DNA of 38,715 bases from CAZNRY01 sp964575675 (GCA_964575675.1 CAZNRY010000011.1:1-38715), one strand, 5' to 3'. Shown: positions 8,630 to 17,059, counted from the stretch's first letter. The notes: generated by a model from the letters alone, not told the origin. Made by a program: numbers and translations.

Positions 8630-9577
8630 CTATTCGGTCGCTGCGTCCAGCAGGAGAACGGTCAGGCAGTTCATGGTCGGATGAAGGACCTCGGTCGCCC
8701 GGACCGGCCGATCGAGGGTGCGGGGATCGGGTCCCCCGAAACTGCCGTCCGGGTTCTGCCTTTCCAAAAGCACGCGGAGACCCTCCTCGTAGGCCCAAGA
8801 CGCCCTCATGTCCGCGGCCCAGAGACAGGCCACCAACTCGCCCACCAGATCCAGGTTGTTCCATGCCGCGTAGAAGACAGTGAAGAAGGGGAGGACCCGG
8901 AGGAGGTAGAGGCGCTCAGCCTCCGAAAGGCCGAGCAGGGGCTTCGTAGCGTAGTCGGTGTACGCGAAGATCTCATGCGTCAGGTAATAGACGTCCGTGA
9001 GGGTCAGGGCGATCTCTCCGGGCCTGTTCGCGAGCATGCCCTTCGCGCGGAGCGCCGGCACCGATAGCCCGAGATCGATCCCGCACGACGGCAGGTAGAC
9101 GGCGTAGAGCAGCCGAACCGACGGGGGCACCTTCTCGACCTCGGCGCGCAGGACGTCTCGATGGCCGGCCAGGCTCCGACAGAGGGGAGTCGGATCGAGA
9201 CCATGTTGCCTGCAGCGATCCGAAAGGACGGCGATCTCGGTGAATGCGCCGCTCCCTCCTTCCCCGGATAGGGCCGCCGCGAGTCTCTGCTCGTCGAGGA
9301 CCAGAGCGAGCCTTTGTTTAAGTCCCGCATCGAGCAACGCGCGGCGGGCGGGGTCCTTTTCGAGGAGCCAGATCCGGTGCCGGGCCTCGATCTCCATCGT
9401 GTACATGCGGAGCGAAAGGGCGCCTTCGGAGAACGGCGGGATCTCGACGTTCTCGACCCACGCGACGCCGCGCGCTACGGCAGCGGCGATCGCCGCATCC
9501 CGCTCGGCCGCCCCGGCCTCCCGCGGACCCGCGCCAAGAACGGCGGCCGCCGCCAGACACAGAATCAGCGGCCGCAC
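8630..9577 (-). CDS. Secreted alpha-helical protein of unknown function (alpha/alpha-toroid-like)
   Basis: 315 residues with a short signal peptide ending near AGAAE. The rest is predicted almost wholly helical. Near the C-terminus (about 280-292) LLERQNPDGSFGGPDP resembles the QW-type Q-x-x-D-G-S-F motif of terpene cyclase/prenyltransferase toroids, and further helix pairs such as YLTHEIFAYTDYATKP resemble DUF6895-like proteins. I cannot assign a function. The start is a GTG at 9577 with AAGGGA about 10 nt upstream. It has its own promoter (9607-9635), directly behind the terminator of the large secreted protein, so it is probably monocistronic. Confidence 0.65.
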   Translation of the reverse strand: MRPLILCLAAAAVLGAGPREAGAAERDAAIAAAVARGVAWVENVEIPPFSEGALSLRMYTMEIEARHRIWLLEKDPARRALLDAGLKQRLALVLDEQRLAAALSGEGGSGAFTEIAVLSDRCRQHGLDPTPLCRSLAGHRDVLRAEVEKVPPSVRLLYAVYLPSCGIDLGLSVPALRAKGMLANRPGEIALTLTDVYYLTHEIFAYTDYATKPLLGLSEAERLYLLRVLPFFTVFYAAWNNLDLVGELVACLWAADMRASWAYEEGLRVLLERQNPDGSFGGPDPRTLDRPVRATEVLHPTMNCLTVLLLDAATE

Positions 9578-9606
9578 GGACGAGATTCCCTTCGCATGAG
9601 GAATCG

Positions 9607-9635
9607 AGCCTAGCTTCTGGGTCGAGGAGTGTCAA
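9607..9635 (-). promoter_or_regulatory. Sigma70-type promoter of the 8630-9577 gene
   Basis: Minus strand: TTGACA (9630-9635), 17-bp spacer, TAGGCT (9607-9612). The start point would be near 9600, about 23 nt before the GTG. It sits 17 bp beyond the terminator hairpin of the upstream gene. Confidence 0.65.
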
Positions 9636-9651
9636 CGCGGGGCCGGGGAAC

Positions 9652-9685
9652 GGGAAGGCCCCCGGCGCAAGCCGGAGGCCTTCCC
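9652..9685 (-). terminator. Strong terminator-like hairpin after the 1180-aa secreted protein gene
   Basis: Arms of 14 bases (9652-9665 and 9672-9685) pair around a six-base loop. The single irregular pair is U-G in minus-strand RNA but C-A on the plus strand, so it is built to work on the minus-strand transcript. It begins 33 bp after the stop at 9719. The tail (GTTCCCC) is not T-rich. Confidence 0.65.
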
Positions 9686-9718
9686 AGAGAAAGCGATCGT
9701 CGAAGCAGCCCGCAGGGA

Positions 9719-12700
9719 CTACTTCAGGACGACCATCTTCTTGTTCGAAACGAAGGAACCGGCCTTCATCTGGCTCCAGTAGACACCCGATCCGACCCGA
9801 TGGCTCAGATCATTGGTGCCGTCCCAGACCACGGAGTAGCTGCCCGGATCCATCGGACCGTCCACGAGCTTCTTCACCTGCCGCCCGCTGACGTCGTAGA
9901 TCACGATCTGCACGGGCCCGCTCTGGGCCAGGCTGAACTTGACCGTCGTCCTCGGGCTGAACGGGTTCGGCTCGTTCTGGAACAGCCGGTTGACACGCAA
10001 CGCCGCGTCGTCGCCGACATCGGCCGGCAACCCGACCCACGTGCCCTGGCAATTCGCAAGGTCCTTCACGTTGGCCAGCTTCGGAATGCTGGCGTCGTCC
10101 GCGACGTCGAAGCCCCAACGCATCGCCGCGCGGATCTCGGCGAGAGATCCTTCGACGATGTCTGCGGTCGTTCGCGGGCAGATCGCCTCACCAACGCCAG
10201 CGGCATTCCGCTTGGACATGTGGTGCCAGCTCACGCCGTCAAGGACCGTCTTGTAGTTCGCGTCGACACTGCTGTTGTAACGGATCACCTGCTCGTGGGA
10301 CATCGCCTTGCCGCCCTCTTCCGCCTGGTAGATGCGGTTGCCGACGCCACCCTGGCCCGCATTCGGGGTGTAGGCGTTGAACCCGAAGAGGTTCGGGCAC
10401 CAGCTTCCGTAGGCGTCCACGTCGATCAGGGTCGGGAAGTACGGCGACGATGCGCCGACCTGCTGCAGTCGGACGCAGTAGGCTTCCTCGACGGGCGAGC
10501 AGTCGACGTCCGTCGTGATGCCGTTGAACGCGTCGCAGAAGAGCGTCGCGGCCAGCGTGTTGTTCAGGAACGGCGTGCCGTAAACTCCCCAATGCTCGAG
10601 AACCTCACCCACCTTGTCTCCGTTGATGGCGAAGAGCTGGCGGTTCGTGTTCGCGGCGCAGTCCGGCGAAACCAACCACTGATCGAAGAGGTTGAAGTCC
10701 CAGTCCTGCATGGCGCCGCCGCCGTAGTTACCGAGGCTGACCAGGATCGCCCGGTAGCCCAGCATCTGGTTCAAGGTCATGCCGTTGTTGCTGCCGGAGA
10801 TCGGCCCGCGCGCCAGCGGCGCGTTCCAGTTGGAAGAGGCGTCCCGATAGTCATACCGGTCCCAGTTCCGATCGTAAGGAATCGTGCAGCCGGTCTCGAC
10901 CGTGCACGGCGCATAGCCGTTCAGGATCGTCCGCAGGGCATTCTCGATGTAGAAGCGAGACTGAAGGCCGTATCCACGAACGAAGAGCGTCGCCGGGTGG
11001 TAGGCGCAATAGTTCAGACCCGTCCCGCCGCAGTTCGCGACGTTCGCGGTCCGCACACCCGGCAGAACCTCGAACTCGGCGTAGCTTCCGCCGACCGTGT
11101 CCGGGTAGTAGTACTTGTCGTTCGGGCTCTTCAGGTAGTTCGCGGTGAAGAAGTACTCGATCCGCGTTCCCGGACGGAAGATGTCGTCCGTAAGCATGTC
11201 GCTCGTCTTGTTCTCGCCCAAGTAGTCATCGTCCTTCTCGCTGAAGCGCGAGAGGAACCGGTTCTTCACGGGCAGGGGGCCGACCTGGATCGAGTCCATG
11301 ACTCCGAAGGTGAACTCCGGACGATAGGGACGGTCGATCGCCAAGCCGTCCGCGACCCGGGTCTTCCAGGTCTTGTAGGCTGTGTCGATACCGTTCTCCT
11401 TGTCGGCCTGGAAGGCGCCGCGCTTCGCGATGCGCCACCACATCTTCACCTCGTAGAAGTTGTTCGCGTCGGTGCCCGGAAGCGGACCGCCGACGATCAA
11501 GCTGTCCCCGCACTTGTCGCGCGCGAGGTCGTTGTCCATGTTCTTGTCGTAGACGATGTTGGCCGGCCCGGGAGCGCGGACGTCGAACATCGCGATCGGG
11601 AAGCTGCCAACATCCTGGAACTGCGTCCCGTTCTCGAATGCGATCGACGGGGCATTGACTCCACCGGTCACTCCGACAACCAGGTTGTCGTAGAGAGGGG
11701 TGAAGTTGCTGAGGCCCGTGCAGGTCGTGATCGCGAAGGTGTCGCAGTTCGCGAGAAGCTCGATCATCGGGATGACCATCGCCGAGCTCGGCGGAATGGC
11801 ATCGCCCGTGAGCTGCGTGCCGCCGTAGCGCCACGTCGCGCACACCGGGTCGGCTCCGCGATAGTTGAATGCGGACTGCCCGACGACCGCGGACCAATCC
11901 GTCGCTTGCGTGATCTCGCAATAGAACGGATAGTACCGCCAGCATGGCCGGATCAGCACGCCGTTCTCTACCGGCAGCTCGGCGTACTCGTCGAAGTCGA
12001 AGAAGATGACCTTCAGGACGGGCATCCCGACCTCGGCGTTCAGGTTGCAGATCGAACCCGACACGTAGATGTGCTGGCCGACCGGGTGCCCCAGCTCGCC
12101 GCCGCCGGTGTCCGCCGCCATTTCGAGAACGTTGTTCTCGAGCTTGCAGGAGCAGGGATCCAATATTGCGTAGATGAGCGGATCAAGATAGACGATTTCC
12201 GCGTAATCGCCGACCGGGATGCAGACGCCGGGGGTCCAGCCCTCGAGGCCAGTCTCGAAGGTGTAGGTCTTCGGAGTCACACCCGTCCCGCCGACGGCCA
12301 CGTTGTCACACGCGAAGCCTCCCCAAATGAATTCGCCGCGGCAGTCCTCGGTCGACAGACCACCGTCGGTGATGAACTCGACGATGAAGGTGACGTTCTG
12401 GGCGCCGCCGGTGATCTCGGTCGGGGTCAGACTGGCGCTCGTCCAGGTCACCGGGTTGATCACGAACGGGATGCTCGGACCAACCGAGTCGATCCCGATC
12501 TGGCCGGTCCACCCGCCGCCGTTGGTCTCCCAGCCCGGGGAAGCGGAGCAGCCGCCCGTGTGCTGGTTCAAGAGCAGCTCGACGGTGTCGGCCCTCTTCA
12601 GGTAGACCTGGGTTCCGTCGTAGCACTCTTCCGCGTCACTGAAGTAGACCATGCTCAGGTTGACCGTACCGGTCCCGTTGTAGGCGATCGGCTCGGACAC

Positions 12701-13261
12701 GGCCCGCTGACACCAGTCGTTGCCGTAGCCGGCGCCGCAGGTCCAGCAGAGCGCATCCGCGCCGGGCTCATCGATCCCGACCCACAACGAATAGGCCCCG
12801 CGGAGGACCGGCGCAATGACCGGGCCGCCACCCCACCCCACCTCGTAGTTGCCGAGGTCGAGGGCGCTGTCGATGACCCTGAAGTAATTGATGACGTTCG
12901 CGCTCAGGTCCTGTGAGAACCATCCTGCTCCATTCAGGATGGCGTTGCCGAACATCGGGATGTTCGTGAGCAGCGGCACGCCCGTAGCGGGGGGGCCGTT
13001 GCCTCGGTCGAACGTCCACTTGACGGCGTTTTTGTCGTTCAAGGCCGCCCGGGCGTAGTAAAGGCCGCTCAGGTAGGTATAGTCACCGAACCAGAACGTG
13101 TCCGCCCGGACACCGGAATTGAGGCTGAACGGGGCCTCGTCCTTCAGTTCGCCCGGCCCGCGCTGTTCCATCGGCAACATTTGGTCGCCGGTGCTGACCG
13201 CGTAAGCCGAGACGACGGAAACGAACAAGAGCCCGATCAGGATGGGAAGAGTCTTCCTCAT
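9719..13261 (-). CDS. Large Cys-rich secreted protein with FlgD-like sorting domain
   Basis: 1180 residues with a typical signal peptide (MRKTLPILIGLLFVSVVSAYA). By my count it has 28 cysteines, for example CWTCGAGYGNDWC near 170 and PCSC near 370, which suggests disulfides outside the cytoplasm. The middle looks like jelly-roll or carbohydrate-binding-like beta domains. Around 800-900, a segment (YRAILVSLGNYGGG, DWDFNLFDQWL) resembles the GATase-like second half of the 4527-6749 lipoprotein. The last 90 residues are a FlgD/type-A sorting domain: FQNEPNPFSPRTTVKFSL, YDVSGRQVKKL, WDGTND, GVYWSQM. Codon choice is very biased: over about 1066 codons TTA, CTA and TCA never appear. With a consensus promoter, this suggests abundant expression. 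An S-layer or surface structural role is possible but unproven. Confidence 0.8.
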   Translation of the reverse strand: MRKTLPILIGLLFVSVVSAYAVSTGDQMLPMEQRGPGELKDEAPFSLNSGVRADTFWFGDYTYLSGLYYARAALNDKNAVKWTFDRGNGPPATGVPLLTNIPMFGNAILNGAGWFSQDLSANVINYFRVIDSALDLGNYEVGWGGGPVIAPVLRGAYSLWVGIDEPGADALCWTCGAGYGNDWCQRAVSEPIAYNGTGTVNLSMVYFSDAEECYDGTQVYLKRADTVELLLNQHTGGCSASPGWETNGGGWTGQIGIDSVGPSIPFVINPVTWTSASLTPTEITGGAQNVTFIVEFITDGGLSTEDCRGEFIWGGFACDNVAVGGTGVTPKTYTFETGLEGWTPGVCIPVGDYAEIVYLDPLIYAILDPCSCKLENNVLEMAADTGGGELGHPVGQHIYVSGSICNLNAEVGMPVLKVIFFDFDEYAELPVENGVLIRPCWRYYPFYCEITQATDWSAVVGQSAFNYRGADPVCATWRYGGTQLTGDAIPPSSAMVIPMIELLANCDTFAITTCTGLSNFTPLYDNLVVGVTGGVNAPSIAFENGTQFQDVGSFPIAMFDVRAPGPANIVYDKNMDNDLARDKCGDSLIVGGPLPGTDANNFYEVKMWWRIAKRGAFQADKENGIDTAYKTWKTRVADGLAIDRPYRPEFTFGVMDSIQVGPLPVKNRFLSRFSEKDDDYLGENKTSDMLTDDIFRPGTRIEYFFTANYLKSPNDKYYYPDTVGGSYAEFEVLPGVRTANVANCGGTGLNYCAYHPATLFVRGYGLQSRFYIENALRTILNGYAPCTVETGCTIPYDRNWDRYDYRDASSNWNAPLARGPISGSNNGMTLNQMLGYRAILVSLGNYGGGAMQDWDFNLFDQWLVSPDCAANTNRQLFAINGDKVGEVLEHWGVYGTPFLNNTLAATLFCDAFNGITTDVDCSPVEEAYCVRLQQVGASSPYFPTLIDVDAYGSWCPNLFGFNAYTPNAGQGGVGNRIYQAEEGGKAMSHEQVIRYNSSVDANYKTVLDGVSWHHMSKRNAAGVGEAICPRTTADIVEGSLAEIRAAMRWGFDVADDASIPKLANVKDLANCQGTWVGLPADVGDDAALRVNRLFQNEPNPFSPRTTVKFSLAQSGPVQIVIYDVSGRQVKKLVDGPMDPGSYSVVWDGTNDLSHRVGSGVYWSQMKAGSFVSNKKMVVLK

Positions 13262-13702
13262 GTTTACGAGCCTCCGTCTCTCCTAAGGTCTCCCCGGAGC
13301 CTCCCGACCTCTCGCTGCGTCTCGAAGCCGGAGTCCCGGATAAACCGCCCTAGTGAATCTCGATGCGGATTGGGGGACCTGCTCTCCGGTCACCGCTGAA
13401 ATCGAATCGATTTCACAAGAACCGGACCCGCCACGCCTCCCCTTCGCGCGACGGAGTGGATCTGCATCACCTCCCCGGGTGTCGCCGCCATCGCCCGATC
13501 AAACCGGGCGGGTGCGACGAGCATAAACCCCGCATTTCCATCGAGGCGGGAACGCATGAACGGACCCCGCCGGGATCGATTTACGCACCTCTCGAGAAGC
13601 ACGGCGTCACGGCCGCGCTCCACAAGCGATCGGATGGGGGACCTTCTGCGCCACAGAAGTCAAACCCGCGATGCTCCAAGAGCCCAGTCTGGTAGGTCAG
13701 CC
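13262..13702 (-). promoter_or_regulatory. Long structured leader (about 440 nt) of the large secreted protein gene
   Basis: The only good promoter upstream of the 9719-13261 gene is at 13710-13738, leaving an untranslated stretch of about 440 nt. In minus-strand RNA it can form several hairpins: an outer helix joining CTCTTGGAGCA with TGCTTCTCGAGAG (two bulges) enclosing GACTTCTG/CAGAAGGTC, then CGCCCG/CGGGCG, then the 13397-13415 palindrome. GGAGG stands before the ATG. I do not recognise a known riboswitch or 6S, tmRNA or RNase P core. The 5' part could be a separate small RNA. A 77-codon frame (13390-13623, GTG start) lies inside it. Confidence 0.45.
13397..13415. repeat. 19-bp perfect palindrome upstream of the large secreted protein gene
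   Basis: TGAAATCGA and TCGATTTCA are perfect inverted arms around a single central A. The site is AT-rich compared with its surroundings, 136 bp before the ATG at 13261. It has the shape of an operator for a dimeric regulator, or an RNA hairpin in the leader. No T tract follows, so it is not a terminator. Confidence 0.5.
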
Positions 13703-13709
13703 TGAACGT

Positions 13710-13738
13710 AGTATAGGAATGCCGCTACGGATTGTCAA
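13710..13738 (-). promoter_or_regulatory. Consensus sigma70 promoter for the large secreted protein gene
   Basis: Minus strand: TTGACA (13733-13738, 6 of 6), exactly 17 bp, TATACT (13710-13715, 5 of 6). It is the best promoter in the window and sits 8 bp beyond the larC stop codon. The predicted start is near 13703. Confidence 0.8.
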
Positions 13739-13745
13739 CGAATCA

Positions 13746-14948
13746 TTAAGGGGCTTTCCCGGCGGGTTCCACGGGCGGGGGACCGTCCTCCTCCGCGGCC
13801 CGCAGGGCGGCCCTCTCGACGGCCCAGGTCGGCACACCCTTCTCCTTGGCCCGAAGCCGGACGTCCTCGAACTCCGCCATCGGACGGGCCATGCCGCCCG
13901 GCCGGCTCCACTTGACCCTGACCGGACCGAACTCGGTCGGGACCGTCGTGAAGCTCCGATCGAGCTCCCGACGGAACTGCCGCCGAATTCGAATCCCCAA
14001 GCTGCTCGTGTCGCGTAGGATGGCCGCTCCCACCTCGCCCTCCAGCTCGGGGCGACAGACGACGGTCAGGATCGACCCAAGCCGGCCCTTCTTCATCACC
14101 GCCGGGACCCGGAATATGTCCAGAACATCCATTTCCGATAGACGCTGGACGACCTCCGCCTCGTGGCGGGGGTCGAGGTCGTCAAGATTCGTCTCCAGGA
14201 TCGAGACCCAGCCGATCGATTCCTCCGCGGGGTGAACATCCTCGCCCAGGAGCAACCGAACGATGTTCGCCCTGTCCGGAGAGGTACGGGTCCCCACCCC
14301 AATCCCAACCCGCTTCAGACGCATCTCGGGAGGGGGGCCGACCGAATCGACCAGCCCGGCGATTAGGAGCGCCCCCGTGGGCGTCAGCCACTCCCCTTCC
14401 ATAGGGAGCCAGCGGATCGGAAGCCCCTCAAGGAGGCTCAGGGTCGCGGGGGTCGGGACGGGCAAGACCCCGTGGGCGGTCTGGATCTCACCCCTGCTCA
14501 ACGGAATGGGTCCGCAGGAGAGATGCGCGATGCCGAGCGACTCGAGTCCGGCGGCGCAGAGAACGACGTCGGCGATCGAATCGATGGCGCCCAACTCGTG
14601 AAAGTGCACCATCTCGGGCTCCGTGCCGTGAATCGCCCCCTCGACGACCGCAAGCCGGTGGAGCAGCCGCAGGCTCTGATCGCGCACGGTCGGGCTCAGC
14701 CGCGACCCCATGAGGATCCGTCGGATGTCCGCGAAAGACCTCTCCGGCGGCTCTCCGCTCGCCTCGACGCGGATGCCAAACCCCGCGAGACCCTTCTGCA
14801 TTCTCGACTCGAGGTGGACCGACGCGTCTCGGATCCCGATTTGCGCGAAGACCGCCTGCATCTCGACTTCCGGCCATCCGGCGCCCAGAAGGGCCCCGAC
14901 CATCATGTCTCCCGACAGGCCCGTCCAGAGATCGAGGTAGGCACGCAT
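13746..14948 (-). CDS. larC: LarC, nickel-pincer cofactor nickel-insertion protein
   Basis: LarC inserts nickel into the pyridinium bis-thiocarboxylate mononucleotide that becomes the nickel-pincer cofactor of lactate racemase and related enzymes. The 400 residues fit the full-length family (formerly DUF111): YLDLWTGLSGDMMVGALLGAG at the N-terminus, MVHFHELGAIDSIADVVL at about 117-134, PVPTPATLSLL at about 160, SILETNLDDLDPRH at about 250 and VPAVMKKGRLGSIL at about 280. In some species larC is split by a programmed frameshift; here it is one frame. GGGAGGA precedes the ATG. It is the last gene of the HU-rsmI-CDP-alcohol transferase-tmk operon, 25 bp after tmk. No larA, larB or larE is in the window. 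Confidence 0.93.
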   Translation of the reverse strand: MRAYLDLWTGLSGDMMVGALLGAGWPEVEMQAVFAQIGIRDASVHLESRMQKGLAGFGIRVEASGEPPERSFADIRRILMGSRLSPTVRDQSLRLLHRLAVVEGAIHGTEPEMVHFHELGAIDSIADVVLCAAGLESLGIAHLSCGPIPLSRGEIQTAHGVLPVPTPATLSLLEGLPIRWLPMEGEWLTPTGALLIAGLVDSVGPPPEMRLKRVGIGVGTRTSPDRANIVRLLLGEDVHPAEESIGWVSILETNLDDLDPRHEAEVVQRLSEMDVLDIFRVPAVMKKGRLGSILTVVCRPELEGEVGAAILRDTSSLGIRIRRQFRRELDRSFTTVPTEFGPVRVKWSRPGGMARPMAEFEDVRLRAKEKGVPTWAVERAALRAAEEDGPPPVEPAGKAP

Positions 14949-14973
14949 GGCGATCCTCCCGTTGCGGAGAGAA

Positions 14974-15672
14974 TCACCGATCGAGAGCAGGAATGGAAGC
15001 GAGGAGGCGAGTCAGGTCGCGTTGGATCCGAGCGGCGATCCGTTCCGGGGGCTCGTCCCCGCGAAGAAGCAGGACGCGCTTGGGATCAGCCCGCGCGGTC
15101 CGTCGGTAGGAGGCGCGGACCGCGCGGTGGAAGACGAGCGCCTCGCCCTCCAATCGGTCCGGCGCCCCGCGGAGCCGAACACGCGCCAGACCTGCCTCCG
15201 GGGGCAGATCGAGGACATAGGTGCGGGCGGGCTCGAGTCCGCCCGTGGCGAAGCGGACGAGGGTCCGCACCGGCCGCTCCCCCAACCGGCGGCCGCCGCC
15301 CTGATAGGCAACCGACGCATCGCCGAAACGATCGGCGATGACCATCCATCCTCGATCGAGGGCCGGCTTGATCTCGTGGGCGACAAGCTGTGCCCGCGAG
15401 GCAAGGTAAAGGAGTAGCTCGGCGCGGGCCGTGATTCCTTCCGCCGAGGGCGCAAGAAGGATTCGGCGCAACGCCTCCCCTAGCCGCGTCCCTCCCGGTT
15501 CACGGACCACCAAGACCGGCAACCCGCGAGCGCGAAGCCAGGTCGTGAGCTTCGCGATCTGGGTCGACTTGCCGGACCCCTCGATTCCCTCGAAGGTGAT
15601 GAAGAGCCCCGCGCCGCTGCGCTTGGACGTCCTGCCCGCCGCGCCTTTGGCGCCGTCCTTCCGCGTCGGCAT
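14974..15672 (-). CDS. tmk: Thymidylate kinase
   Basis: Phosphorylates dTMP to dTDP with ATP in the cytoplasm for DNA synthesis. The 232 residues hold the P-loop GIEGSGKST (Lys35), the family REPGGTRLGEALR motif at about 57-69, and the DRFGDASVAYQGGGR segment at about 113-127 that binds substrate. The enzyme has a basic N-terminal extension of about 20 residues before FITFEG. The frame is open further upstream, but inside the previous gene. The ATG at 15672 overlaps the CDP-alcohol transferase stop by one base (TGATG), which implies translational coupling. Confidence 0.95.
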   Translation of the reverse strand: MPTRKDGAKGAAGRTSKRSGAGLFITFEGIEGSGKSTQIAKLTTWLRARGLPVLVVREPGGTRLGEALRRILLAPSAEGITARAELLLYLASRAQLVAHEIKPALDRGWMVIADRFGDASVAYQGGGRRLGERPVRTLVRFATGGLEPARTYVLDLPPEAGLARVRLRGAPDRLEGEALVFHRAVRASYRRTARADPKRVLLLRGDEPPERIAARIQRDLTRLLASIPALDR

Positions 15673-16292
15673 CACGATTCCGGCCCGCGATCCGGGTGGC
15701 TCAGACGAGCCTCCCGCCGGAGGTGAAGGATGCGCTGCACAACCGTGATGTGCCCCCCGACCGCGAGAGCTCCCAGGATCCACATGGCCGCGCGGGGACC
15801 GATCACGCAGAGCAGCCCGATCAGGGCAAGACGTTCGGGGCGTTCGAGCAGACCCACCTCGCAACGGAACCCGAGCCCCTCTGCCCGCGCGCGGACGTAG
15901 GAAGTCAGGAAGGACGCGGCCAGGGCGAGAGACCAGAGCCAGAGGAATGTCTCGCCCTGATCGCGATGGAGTACCCCGTCGACGAGCACGCCCGTGAGGA
16001 TCATCGCCTCGCCGTACCGATCGACGGCGGAATCGAGCGTCGCTCCCAACGGCGAACCGCCGCGGCCGCGGGAGCGCGCCACCGCCCCATCGAGCAGGTC
16101 GCACAGTGAGCTCGCGAGCAGACAGGCGAGACCCGCCGCATAGTCGCCGCGACCGAGAAAGAACCCGCAGGCGGCGGCAAAAAGAAGCCCGGAAAGGGTG
16201 ACCGCGTTGGCCGAAACGCCGATTCGAGCCAGCCCGCCCCCCACGGGCGCCGCGAGATTCCGCGCCCACCGCTTCATGGAATGGCTAGGCAT
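15672..16292 (-). CDS. CDP-alcohol phosphatidyltransferase family membrane protein
   Basis: Transfers a phosphatidyl group from CDP-diacylglycerol to an alcohol at the cytoplasmic membrane. The signature D-x2-DG-x2-AR-x9-G-x3-D-x3-D is complete: DLLDGAVARSRGRGGSPL, then GATLDSAVDRYGEA. The LDSxxDRY wording is closer to the inositol-phosphate (PIP synthase/archaetidylinositol phosphate synthase) branch than to PgsA, so the acceptor could be inositol phosphate. This is inference. About five transmembrane helices fit 206 residues. I chose the ATG at 16292, which overlaps rsmI by 8 bp; ATG 16277 is an alternative. It lies between rsmI and tmk in a tight operon. Confidence 0.82.
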   Translation of the reverse strand: MPSHSMKRWARNLAAPVGGGLARIGVSANAVTLSGLLFAAACGFFLGRGDYAAGLACLLASSLCDLLDGAVARSRGRGGSPLGATLDSAVDRYGEAMILTGVLVDGVLHRDQGETFLWLWSLALAASFLTSYVRARAEGLGFRCEVGLLERPERLALIGLLCVIGPRAAMWILGALAVGGHITVVQRILHLRREARLSHPDRGPES

Positions 16293-17046
16293 CTGTCCCC
16301 CGCGGCGCGGCCGAGATGACCAGAGTGAACTCCCCCCGGCGAGGATGCATACGGACCTCCGTGACGAGATCTCCCGCTCCGGCACGCAGGATCTCCTCGT
16401 AGCGTTTCGTCAACTCACGGCAGACGGCGATCTCGCGGCCGCCATCGATCTCCGCGATCTCCTCGAGACAGCGCAGGATCCGATGGGGCGACTCGAAGAT
16501 GACCGTCGACCTCCGCTCGCTCATCGCTTCCTTCAGGAATCGCTGCCGGGCGGCCCCCTTGGAAGGGGGATACCCTAGAAACGTGAACCGCTCGCACGGC
16601 AGGCCGCTTCCAAGCAGCGCGGCCATCACGGCTGAGGCGCCCGGAATCACTTCGATCGTCACGCCCGCCTCGCGGGCCATCCTGGCAAGCAGGAAACCGG
16701 GGTCCGATATCCCCGGGGTCCCCGCATCGGTCACGAGGGCTCCTCGCTCGCCGGCGCGGAGTCGTTCGACGAGCTGCGGACCTCGCCTGTGCTCGGAGTG
16801 GGCGTGATGCGAGACCAGGGTAGATTCGATCCCGTAGTGCTGAAGGAGAATTCTCGTGCGACGCGTGTCCTCGGCGGCGATCCAATCGACCTCGCGGAAG
16901 ATGCGAAGGGCGCGGAGGGTGACGTCTTCGAGGTTTCCGATGGGGGTCGCAACGAGGAACAGGATACCCGGACCCTTCGGGAGTCCGGATTCTCCTCCCG
17001 GGTTGGCCGGGATCTCCGAGCCGCTCCCAGCCGCGATGCGCCCCAC
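16285..17046 (-). CDS. rsmI: RsmI, 16S rRNA (cytidine1402-2'-O)-methyltransferase
   Basis: SAM-dependent enzyme that 2'-O-methylates C1402 in the decoding centre of 16S rRNA. Family motifs in order: LVATPIGNLEDVTLRALRI at about 31-49, AAEDTRRTRILLQHYGI at about 56-72, ALVTDAGTPGISDPG at about 103-117, EVIPGASAVMAALLGSGLP at about 131, and FESPHRI at about 180 (Phe instead of the common Tyr). 253 residues from a GTG at 17046, 13 bp after the HU gene. The first 25 residues precede the conserved fold, so a later start is possible. Likely co-transcribed with the HU gene. Confidence 0.95.
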   Translation of the reverse strand: MGRIAAGSGSEIPANPGGESGLPKGPGILFLVATPIGNLEDVTLRALRIFREVDWIAAEDTRRTRILLQHYGIESTLVSHHAHSEHRRGPQLVERLRAGERGALVTDAGTPGISDPGFLLARMAREAGVTIEVIPGASAVMAALLGSGLPCERFTFLGYPPSKGAARQRFLKEAMSERRSTVIFESPHRILRCLEEIAEIDGGREIAVCRELTKRYEEILRAGAGDLVTEVRMHPRRGEFTLVISAAPRGTDA

Positions 17047-17059
17047 TTTCGTGGCCGGT

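Noticed and set aside
9629..12916. 1095-codon open frame on the plus strand opposite the large secreted protein.
   Set aside because: It is codon-aligned with the minus-strand gene, has no recognisable domain and an Arg/Val/Asp-rich composition typical of antisense. Lack of TTA, CTA and TCA in the real gene explains it.
13580..13702. 6S RNA, tmRNA or RNase P RNA in the first part of the long leader.
   Set aside because: None of the conserved cores of these RNAs could be found; only unassigned hairpins are visible.
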